From Streptomyces ruber (GTDB lineage Bacteria; Actinomycetota; Actinomycetes; Streptomycetales; Streptomycetaceae): DNA of 64,000 nucleotides. The stretch's first letter is position 1, and each line of letters starts with the position of its first letter. The stretch covers positions 102,031 through 166,030 of the forward strand of contig NZ_BMQK01000017.1 in the NCBI RefSeq assembly GCF_014648075.1. Reading direction: 5' to 3'. A program made the position numbers and the translations under genes. Positions 58,141 through 64,000 of this stretch are shown piece by piece. The notes under the pieces are model-generated. The model saw only the letters and a list, made by a program, of their open reading frames with translations, was not told the origin of the DNA and searched no databases.

Positions 58141-58189
58141 GGCTTTCGCCCACAGGCGAGGGTCGCGCCCACAGGCGTACGCGAAAGCC
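58141..58189 (+). promoter_or_regulatory. Hairpin with internal direct repeats upstream of ABC ATPase
   Basis: GGCTTTCGC (58141-58149) and GCGAAAGCC (58181-58189) are perfect complements enclosing two copies of CGCCCACAGGCG (58147-58158 and 58166-58177). It lies 37 bases before the ABC ATPase start, so it is in the promoter or 5' leader. It may be an RNA element or a paired protein site. Confidence 0.5.
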
Positions 58190-58226
58190 GAGACCGGCCG
58201 ACACTGCAAGGGGAGACAGCGCGCTC

Positions 58227-59024
58227 ATGAGCGATGTTCTGGAGCTGGAGGACGTATCCGTGGTCCGCGAGGGCCGCGCTCTGGTGGATCAGGTCTCCTG
58301 GTCGGTCAAGGAGGGCGAGCGCTGGGTCATCCTCGGCCCCAACGGCGCCGGCAAGACGACCCTGCTGAACCTCGCGTCGAGCTACCTCTTCCCCAGCAAG
58401 GGCACCGCCACCGTCCTCGGCGAGACCCTCGGCAGGCCCGGCACCGACGTCTTCGAGCTGCGCCCGCGCATCGGCATGGCCGGCATCGCCATGACCGAGA
58501 AGCTCCCCAAGCGGCAGACCGTCCTGCAGACCGTCCTCACCGCCGCGTACGGCATGACGGCCACCTGGAACGAGGACTACGAGGAGATCGACGAGCAGCG
58601 CGCCCGCGCCTTCCTCGACCGCCTCGGCATGAGCGAGTACCTCGAGCGGAAGTTCGGCACCCTCTCCGAGGGCGAGCGCAAGCGCACCCTCATCGCCCGT
58701 GCCCTGATGACCGACCCCGAGCTGCTGCTCCTCGACGAGCCGGCCGCCGGTCTCGACCTGGGCGGCCGTGAGGACCTCGTACGCCGTCTCGGCCGCCTGG
58801 CCCGCGACCCCATCGCCCCGTCCATGATCATGGTGACGCACCACGTGGAGGAGATCCCGCCGGGCTTCACCCACGTCCTCATGATCCGCCAGGGCAAGGT
58901 CCTCGCCGCGGGCCCGCTGGAGCTGGAGCTGACCTCCCGCAATCTCTCGCACTGCTTCGGCCTGCCGCTCGTCGTCGAACAGGTGGGCGACCGCTGGACC
59001 GCTCAGGGCCTGCCCCTGTCCTGA
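58227..59024 (+). CDS. Stand-alone ABC transporter ATP-binding protein
   Basis: 265 residues from the ATG at 58227, preceded by GGGGAG. One ABC domain: Walker A GPNGAGKTT (37-45), signature TLSEGERKRTLIARAL (an E in place of the usual G-Q), Walker B LLLLDEPAAGLDLGG and the switch VTHHVEEIPPGFTHVLMI. No permease or binding protein is adjacent; the next genes encode NfeD and SPFH proteins. Related orphan ATPases resemble ModF or YlmA-type proteins, so the partner is unknown. Confidence 0.92.
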   Translation: MSDVLELEDVSVVREGRALVDQVSWSVKEGERWVILGPNGAGKTTLLNLASSYLFPSKGTATVLGETLGRPGTDVFELRPRIGMAGIAMTEKLPKRQTVLQTVLTAAYGMTATWNEDYEEIDEQRARAFLDRLGMSEYLERKFGTLSEGERKRTLIARALMTDPELLLLDEPAAGLDLGGREDLVRRLGRLARDPIAPSMIMVTHHVEEIPPGFTHVLMIRQGKVLAAGPLELELTSRNLSHCFGLPLVVEQVGDRWTAQGLPLS

Positions 59025-59146
59025 CGGCGTCCAAGCTGCCGGGCGTCGGCCCGAGTTGAGCCGCCCGGCCGCGCAACGGGGGCCCGGCGCCCCCCACTTG
59101 ATCGTGCGCCCTGTCCGTGTGGCGGTTGCGGTCCTACCATGACCAT

Positions 59147-59578
59147 GTGGACAGCATTGACGCATGGGTGTGGTGGCTTGTCGTCGCGGTCGGACTGGGA
59201 ATTCCGCTCGTTCTGACCGCGATGCCGGAGTTCGGCATGCTCGCGGTGGGTGCCGGCGCCGGAGCCCTGACAGCGGCACTCGGCGGGGGCATCGTGCTCC
59301 AGGTGGTGATCTTCGCCGCCGTCTCGGTCGCGCTCATCGCGGTCGTACGTCCCATCGTGGCCCGGCAGCGCTCCGAGCGGCCGGAGCTCAGCAGCGGTGT
59401 CGACGCGCTGAAGGGCAGGCAGGCCGTCGTCCTGGAGCGGGTCGACGGCGGAGGCGGCCGCATCAAGCTCGCCGGCGAGATCTGGTCGGCGCGCGCCCTT
59501 GACGCCGGACAGGTCTACGAAGTGGGACAGGAAGTGGACGTCGTGGAGATCGACGGCGCCACCGCGGTCGTCATGTGA
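59147..59578 (+). CDS. NfeD family membrane protein
   Basis: 143 residues from the GTG at 59147 (a longer frame upstream crosses a promoter-like TACCAT and is less likely). Two or three membrane segments (WVWWLVVAVGLGIPLVLTAM, GMLAVGAGAGALTAALG, VVIFAAVSVALIAVV) precede a C-terminal OB-fold (LKGRQAVVLERVDGGGGRIKLAGEIWSARALDAGQVYEVGQEVDVVEIDG in outline), the short NfeD form. It is followed 131 bases on by an SPFH gene, the usual NfeD-stomatin pairing. Confidence 0.93.
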   Translation: MDSIDAWVWWLVVAVGLGIPLVLTAMPEFGMLAVGAGAGALTAALGGGIVLQVVIFAAVSVALIAVVRPIVARQRSERPELSSGVDALKGRQAVVLERVDGGGGRIKLAGEIWSARALDAGQVYEVGQEVDVVEIDGATAVVM

Positions 59579-59709
59579 CCGAGCCGGGACACAACTGCGC
59601 CGAACGCCTCCCCTGGCAGTCGGCGGTCTGACAGACTCGACCAACAAGATCTTCGACAAGCATAAGATCATTCCGAAACACAGAGTGCGGAGAAGGGTAC
59701 GGGGAGTCG

Positions 59710-60660
59710 ATGGAACCGATCATCATCGTCCTGATCATTCTGGTGGTGCTGGTCTTCATCGCCCTGATCAAGACCATCCAGGTCATTCCGCAGGCCAGCG
59801 CCGCCATCGTCGAGCGCTTCGGCCGCTACACACGGACGCTGAACGCCGGGCTGAACATCGTCGTCCCGTTCATCGACACCATCCGCAACCGCATCGACCT
59901 GCGGGAACAGGTCGTCCCGTTCCCGCCCCAGCCGGTGATCACCCAGGACAACCTGGTCGTGAACATCGACACCGTCATCTATTACCAGGTGACCGACGCC
60001 CGCGCCGCCACGTACGAGGTCGCCAGCTACATCCAGGCGATCGAGCAGCTCACCGTCACCACGCTCCGCAACATCATCGGCGGCATGGACCTGGAGCGCA
60101 CCCTCACCTCCCGCGAGGAGATCAACGCGGCCCTGCGCGGCGTCCTCGACGAGGCCACCGGCAAGTGGGGCATCCGCGTCAACCGCGTCGAGCTCAAGGC
60201 CATCGAGCCGCCGACCTCCATCCAGGACTCGATGGAGAAGCAGATGCGCGCCGACCGTGACAAGCGCGCCGCGATCCTCACCGCCGAAGGCATCCGCCAG
60301 TCGCAGATCCTGACCGCCGAGGGTGAGAAGCAGTCCGCCATCCTGCGCGCCGAGGGTGAGGCCAAGGCCGCCGCGCTGCGCGCCGAGGGCGAGGCCCAGG
60401 CGATCCGTACGGTCTTCGAGTCCATCCACGCCGGTGACCCGGACCAGAAGCTGCTCTCCTACCAGTACCTCCAGATGCTGCCGAAGATCGCCGAGGGGGA
60501 CGCCAACAAGCTCTGGATCGTCCCCAGCGAGATCGGCGACGCCCTGAAGGGCCTCTCCGGCGCCGTCGGCAACTTCGGCGGCCTGATGGGCGGCGGCCCC
60601 GGCACCGCGGCCCCCTCCGGCGCCACGGAGCGCCGCGAGAAGCCACCGATCAGCGACTGA
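59710..60660 (+). CDS. SPFH/band 7 (stomatin-like) protein
   Basis: 316 residues. An N-terminal membrane helix (IIIVLIILVVLVFIALI) precedes an SPFH domain (about 28-190: PQASAAIVERFGRYTRTLNAGLNIVVPF, QDNLVVNIDTVIYYQV) and a coiled coil with Ala-Glu-Gly repeats (AEGEKQSAILRAEGEAKAAALRAEGEA). It forms oligomeric rafts at the membrane; the upstream NfeD is its partner, as in QmcA/NfeD systems. The C-terminal tail is Gly/Pro-rich. Membrane-domain organisation or protease control is the likely role. Confidence 0.95.
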   Translation: MEPIIIVLIILVVLVFIALIKTIQVIPQASAAIVERFGRYTRTLNAGLNIVVPFIDTIRNRIDLREQVVPFPPQPVITQDNLVVNIDTVIYYQVTDARAATYEVASYIQAIEQLTVTTLRNIIGGMDLERTLTSREEINAALRGVLDEATGKWGIRVNRVELKAIEPPTSIQDSMEKQMRADRDKRAAILTAEGIRQSQILTAEGEKQSAILRAEGEAKAAALRAEGEAQAIRTVFESIHAGDPDQKLLSYQYLQMLPKIAEGDANKLWIVPSEIGDALKGLSGAVGNFGGLMGGGPGTAAPSGATERREKPPISD

Positions 60661-60749
60661 CACATCCGTGCCCTGTCAGGGGCGCGGGGGAACTGCGTGA
60701 CCAGCCACGACGAACCCGCAGAGGACGAACCGGCTCCGGCGCGGAGCGC

Positions 60750-61256
60750 TCACGCGGCGCTCTGCGCCAGCCAGTCCGGCAGAGCCTCGTAGTCGTCCTG
60801 CGCCAGCGCGAGCAGCATCGCGTCCGCCGGCGTCGGCTCGAACGGTTCCCGCAGCAGCGGCATGCCCGCCTGCTCCGGCGTACGGTCCGCCTTGCGGTGG
60901 TTGTCCTCGGCACACGAAGCCACCGTGTTCAGCCAGGTGTCCCCACCACCGCGCGACCGGGGCACCACGTGGTCCACGGTCGTCGCCCGCCTCCCGCAGT
61001 ACGCGCACCGGTACCGGTCGCGCACCAGGACACCCCGCCTCGACCAGGGCGCGTTTCTCCGGAACGGCACCCGTACGTACCGGCAGAGCCTGATCACCCT
61101 GGGCGCCGGTATGTCCACGGCGGCCCCGCGCATGCGCAGTTCGGGGTGGGCCTGCTCGACCACGGCCTTGTCCTGCAGCACCAGCACGACGGCCCGGTTG
61201 AGCGTCACTGTCGACAGCGGCTCGAAGCTCGCGTTGAGTACCAGCGTGTCCCGCAC
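60750..61256 (-). CDS. HNH endonuclease
   Basis: 168 residues from the GTG at 61256, chosen because AGGAGG lies 8 bases upstream; the earlier GTG at 61265 overlaps that site. The HNH core is YRCAYCGRRATTVDHVVPRSRGGGDTWLN, with CxxC zinc ligands here and SCAEDNHRKADRT closing it. The first 70 residues (LVLNASFEPLSTVTLNRAVVLVLQDKAVV) are the typical N-terminal extension of stand-alone actinobacterial HNH proteins. Function unknown; DNA repair and mobile-element roles have both been proposed for the wider family. Confidence 0.92.
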   Translation of the reverse strand: MRDTLVLNASFEPLSTVTLNRAVVLVLQDKAVVEQAHPELRMRGAAVDIPAPRVIRLCRYVRVPFRRNAPWSRRGVLVRDRYRCAYCGRRATTVDHVVPRSRGGGDTWLNTVASCAEDNHRKADRTPEQAGMPLLREPFEPTPADAMLLALAQDDYEALPDWLAQSAA

Positions 61257-61340
61257 CCCGCCCACCTCCTGTTGCGCACCGGCCCACCCCCTGGCGGGCT
61301 TGGATCACACTCTGGCCGGGCACGCCGAGATGGACAACGC

Positions 61341-61386
61341 AATAAAAATGCCCGCCTCCGATCACTTCCAAGACCAGAGGCGGGCA
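61341..61386 (-). terminator. Intrinsic terminator with U-tract after the YbhB gene
   Basis: On the minus strand, GAGGCGGGCA-18-TGCCCGCCTC (stem 61377-61386 with 61349-61358) is followed by TTTTTATT (61348-61341), a classic rho-independent terminator, rare in GC-rich genomes. It ends the YbhB transcript. Confidence 0.85.
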
Positions 61387-61422
61387 AACGTTCAATGAAC
61401 GTCGGGATGAGGAAGAAGCAGG

Positions 61423-61962
61423 TCAGCTCTCGGCAGGAGCCGCGTACTCACCGATCAGCTGCGCACGCGCGAGCGTGTGGAAGCGAAGGTTGAAGCCGAC
61501 GAAGGCGGGCGTGGCGTCCGAGTCCGGACCGAGCTTCTCCTCGTCGACCGCGTACACCGTGAACACATAGCGGTGCGCCCGGTCCCCGGGCGGCGGCGCG
61601 GCGCCCCCGAAATCCTTCGTCCCGTAGTCGTTGCGCGCCTGCACGGCTCCGTCGGGCAGGCCCTCGAAGGCGCCCGTGCCCGCACCCGCCGGCAGCTCGG
61701 TCACCGAGGCCGGGATGTCGAACACCACCCAGTGCCAGAAACCGCTCCCCGTCGGGGCGTCCGGATCGAAGCACGTCACGGCGAAACTCTTGGTCTCCGC
61801 CGGAAAGCCTTCCCAGCGCAGCTGCGGCGAGGTGTTCCCCTCCGCGTACACCTGGGCGTCCTTCAGCGTCGCGCCTTCCTGGACGTCCTCGCTCGTGACC
61901 GTGAACGACGGCACGGCCGGATGGAAGTCATGGGGAAGCGGGGGCCTCGTGGCCTCGGTCAC
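61423..61962 (-). CDS. YbhB/YbcL (PEBP-like) family protein
   Basis: 179 residues. The phosphatidylethanolamine-binding fold is shown by CFDPDAPTGSGFWHWVVFDIPA (the ligand-site DPDAP and HW), and GYGGAAPPPG-like FGGAAPPPGDRAHRYVFTVYA. Bacterial PEBP homologues have no settled role; they resemble Raf kinase inhibitor proteins and may bind small anions. ATG at 61962, with AGGAGG six bases upstream. A U-tract terminator follows. Confidence 0.95.
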   Translation of the reverse strand: MTEATRPPLPHDFHPAVPSFTVTSEDVQEGATLKDAQVYAEGNTSPQLRWEGFPAETKSFAVTCFDPDAPTGSGFWHWVVFDIPASVTELPAGAGTGAFEGLPDGAVQARNDYGTKDFGGAAPPPGDRAHRYVFTVYAVDEEKLGPDSDATPAFVGFNLRFHTLARAQLIGEYAAPAES

Positions 61963-62018
61963 CTCGGTACCTCCTGGATTCCTGATGAGTGGTGACTGCG
62001 AATGACTCGTTCTGGACT

Positions 62019-62042
62019 CTCGAGTGCTCGAGTTCTCGAGTT
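62019..62042. repeat. Three tandem CTCGAGTK octamers
   Basis: CTCGAG occurs at 62019, 62027 and 62035, an exact 8-bp period (CTCGAGTG, CTCGAGTT, CTCGAGTT). It lies 57 bases upstream of the YbhB start and just past the Spo0M stop, so it may be a regulatory array or a slippage product. Confidence 0.7.
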
Positions 62043-62048
62043 CCGAGC

Positions 62049-62831
62049 CTAGAACCAGTTACGCCTGCTGCCGACCTCGGACAGCCACTGGTTGAGGTAC
62101 GCGGTCCAGTCGGTGTCCTGGTAGCCGTTCAGCCCCACCCTGAAGGCGCGGAAGGAGTCGCTGCCCTCGGTGAACAGGCCTCCCCTCTTGTCCATCTCCA
62201 GGACGACGTCCATCTCGTTGTGGTCCGCGACGAAGCTCAGCTCCACCTGGTTCAGCCCCCGGTACTGCTGCGGCGGGAAGAACTCGATCTCCTGGTAGAA
62301 CGGCAGCTGCTGCCGCGTGCCCCGGATGTGACCGCGCTCCAGGTCCGCGTTCTTGAACCGGAAGCCCAGCTGGATGAAGGCGTCCAGGATGGCCTGCTGC
62401 GCGGGCAGCGGATGCACGTTGACCGGGTCGAGGTCACCGGAGTCCACCGCCCGCGCGATGGCCAGCTCGGTCGTCACGCCGACGTTCATCCCGCGCAGCG
62501 GCTGCCCCTCGATCATCGTGATCGGCGTCTCCCAGGGAATGTCCAGCCCGAACGGCACCGCGTGCACCGCCTGGGCCTCGAGCTCGAAGGCCCCGCCGAG
62601 CGACACCTTCGTGAACTCGATGTCCTGCTTGTACTCCTGGTCGCCGCTCTCCACCTCGACCTTGGCCTGCAGTCCGACGGACAGCCCCTCGATCTGCTGG
62701 TTCACCGAGCCGCCCTGGATCCGCACCTCGCCCTGGACGACGCCACCCGGGACGACGTTGACCTCGGTGAGCACAGTCTCGACCGAAGCGCCACCGGCCC
62801 CCAGGCTCGCGAGCAGTCGCTTGAACGCCAT
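62049..62831 (-). CDS. Spo0M-like sporulation protein
   Basis: 260 residues with the arrestin-like beta fold of Spo0M: VETVLTEVNVVPGGVVQGEVRIQGG near the start, GAFELEAQAVHAVPFGLDIPWETPIT in the middle and FVADHNEMDVVLEMDKRGG towards the end. In Bacillus Spo0M affects the onset of sporulation; in Streptomyces it may act in cell-cycle or cytoskeletal control. ATG at 62831, with GGGGAGGAAGAG upstream. Confidence 0.93.
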   Translation of the reverse strand: MAFKRLLASLGAGGASVETVLTEVNVVPGGVVQGEVRIQGGSVNQQIEGLSVGLQAKVEVESGDQEYKQDIEFTKVSLGGAFELEAQAVHAVPFGLDIPWETPITMIEGQPLRGMNVGVTTELAIARAVDSGDLDPVNVHPLPAQQAILDAFIQLGFRFKNADLERGHIRGTRQQLPFYQEIEFFPPQQYRGLNQVELSFVADHNEMDVVLEMDKRGGLFTEGSDSFRAFRVGLNGYQDTDWTAYLNQWLSEVGSRRNWF

Positions 62832-63016
62832 GTCTCTTCCTCCCCAGGCGGCAACGCCTGCGCTCTGTGATGAAGCCCTGTTCCGTACGGATCCTCGATC
62901 CCTACGAACGCGATCCGGCCATGACCGGTTCCGCGCCCTCGTACAAGGCGGAAGCCTCCCCGGTCACCCGAGGACGGACAAGGGACAGGCACCCGTCTGG
63001 AGTACGCTCGTACGGC

Positions 63017-63658
63017 ATGATCGCGACCCCCGACCGTACGCCCCTGCCCCGTGAGTTCTTCGACCGCCCCGTCCTCGACGTGGCGCGCGACCTGCTGGGC
63101 CGCGTCCTCGTGCACACCACCCCGGACGGTCCGATCGAACTGCGCCTCACCGAGGTCGAGGCGTACGACGGCGCGAACGATCCGGGTTCCCACGCCTACC
63201 GCGGCCGCACCGCTCGAAACGGTGTGATGTTCGGCCCGCCCGGACACGTCTACGTCTACTTCACGTACGGCATGTGGCACTGCATGAACCTGGTGTGCGG
63301 ACCGGAGGGCCGGGCGAGCGGGGTCCTGCTGAGGGCCGGCGAGATCGTGGAGGGCCTGGAGCCGGCCCGCAAGCGTCGGATCTCGGCCCGCTCCGACAAG
63401 GAACTGGCCAAAGGCCCGGCACGTCTCGCCACGGCCCTGGGGGTGGACCGGTCGCTGGACGGCGCGGACGCCTGCGCCGGCCCCGACGGCCCCTTCGCCG
63501 TCCTGCACGGCCGGCCCGCCGCCCCCGAACAGGTGCGGAGCGGCCCACGTACCGGTGTCGCGGGTGAGGGAGGAGTCGACCCGTGGCGCTTCTGGATCGC
63601 GGACGACCCGACGGTGAGCCCCTACCGGGCCCACGTCCCCCGCCGACGCCGTACTTGA
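63017..63658 (+). CDS. DNA-3-methyladenine glycosylase (AAG/MPG type)
   Basis: 213 residues from the ATG at 63017; the longer frame upstream is unsupported. Removes 3-methyladenine and other alkylated purines. The catalytic Glu is in LTEVEAY (E46), followed by HAYRGRTARNGVMFGPPGHVYVYFTYGMWHCMNLV and LLRAGEI, the AAG active-site region. The C-terminal stretch WRFWIADDPTVSPYR is typical. It is the last gene before the rRNA operon promoters. Confidence 0.95.
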   Translation: MIATPDRTPLPREFFDRPVLDVARDLLGRVLVHTTPDGPIELRLTEVEAYDGANDPGSHAYRGRTARNGVMFGPPGHVYVYFTYGMWHCMNLVCGPEGRASGVLLRAGEIVEGLEPARKRRISARSDKELAKGPARLATALGVDRSLDGADACAGPDGPFAVLHGRPAAPEQVRSGPRTGVAGEGGVDPWRFWIADDPTVSPYRAHVPRRRRT

Positions 63659-63821
63659 CGCGGCCAGCCCGGATCCGTAACGTAGCCCGAGCCGCTTGAA
63701 CCGGGTACGGCGATCAGCCTGCAGCCGGAAGCGGCCAACCCACTACCTGACAGTCCCCCAGCGGGGAGCATTCCGGCGTGCCCGCACGTCTGGAATCGAA
63801 TCCGCGGAGCTCGATTATGAG

Positions 63822-63850
63822 TTGGCGGGGATAATCAGTTAGCGTAGTGA
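63822..63850 (+). promoter_or_regulatory. rRNA operon promoter
   Basis: TTGGCG (63822-63827), 17 bases, TAGTGA (63845-63850). Streptomyces rRNA operons have several tandem promoters in this region; this is the clearest pair seen. Transcription would start near 63857. Confidence 0.5.
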
Positions 63851-64000
63851 ATGTCGAAAGGCCGCCAAAGCGATTTCCGGCCCGTAGACAGCCGAAAGGC
63901 GAATCCCGCTGACTGGGAATCAGGCCCGAAAGGATCTGATAGAGTCGGAAGCGCCGGAAAGGGAAACGCGGAAGCGGGAACCTGGAAAGCACCGAGGAAA
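63851..64000 (+). other. rRNA operon leader, 16S beyond the window edge
   Basis: The segment carries the sequence typical of Streptomyces rrn leaders, including AGGATCTGATAGAGTCGGAA (63931-63950) and purine-rich GGAAAGCACCGAGGAAA at the edge. These are antitermination and RNA-processing elements upstream of 16S rRNA, which must begin shortly past 64000. No coding frame is credible; 63659-63821 is upstream spacer. Confidence 0.85.

Noticed and set aside
60750..61256. HNH protein as part of a defence or mobile element
   Set aside because: No adjacent methylase, integrase, repeats or composition shift; it is conserved-looking and isolated.
63714..63992. 92-codon minus-strand frame over the rRNA leader
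   Set aside because: It is antisense to recognisable rrn leader sequence and has no ribosome-binding site.

Overview
The window is high-GC (roughly 70%) actinobacterial chromosome. Codon third positions are almost all G or C, and GTG and TTG starts and four-base gene overlaps are frequent. A chaplin of the ChpE type, the small GATC-binding nucleoid protein Gbn, a streptophobe family protein, an SGM_5486 family mini-protein and a characteristic rRNA leader all point to Streptomyces, and the gene order resembles the core chromosome of S. coelicolor. No phage, plasmid, insertion sequence or biosynthetic cluster is visible. This is a conserved housekeeping stretch.

Left part (1-10.2 kb): a leftward cobalamin operon, cobD-cobQ-cobN-(AAA/VWA chelatase subunit)-cobO-cobB, headed by a cobalamin riboswitch. 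A two-repeat, one-spacer type I-E-like CRISPR relic sits between cobN and the chelatase subunit gene. 10.2-19.2 kb: a PiT phosphate transporter with a PHO-box-like site, a secreted GH25 muramidase, a class II aldolase, an alpha/beta hydrolase, an unknown protein behind a repeat-rich upstream region, a VOC protein and an ABC-F ATPase preceded by a possible 7-codon leader peptide.

19.2-32.5 kb: gbn with an upstream cluster of six GATC sites, an enoyl-CoA hydratase, an Asp23/AmaP envelope-stress cluster, an SDR whose catalytic Tyr and Lys are replaced, a GH15 enzyme, SURF1, a Cys-rich mini-protein, a DEDDh exonuclease with BRCT, a CopD-like membrane protein and a secreted subtilisin with a tandem 19-bp repeat over its stop codon. 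32.8-47.5 kb: DUF485 plus acetate symporter, moaA, DUF3099, GlsB, tyrS, tldD/pmbA, fabG-fabI (type II fatty acid synthesis), a FadR-type regulator divergent from an MFS exporter, and a SixA phosphatase.

47.5-64 kb: serB, a streptophobe protein with a polyproline tail, a large FHA-FHA-ABC transporter, an SLT transglycosylase, a GAF histidine kinase/NarL regulator pair beside chpE, a stand-alone ABC ATPase, NfeD and SPFH membrane proteins, an HNH nuclease, a YbhB protein, Spo0M and a 3-methyladenine glycosylase. The right edge is the promoter and leader of an rRNA operon whose 16S gene begins beyond the window.

No dramatic new system is evident. The best leads are the CRISPR relic inside the B12 operon, the GATC cluster upstream of gbn, the putative leader peptide of the ABC-F gene, the Streptomyces Asp23/AmaP cluster and the FHA-fused ABC transporter.
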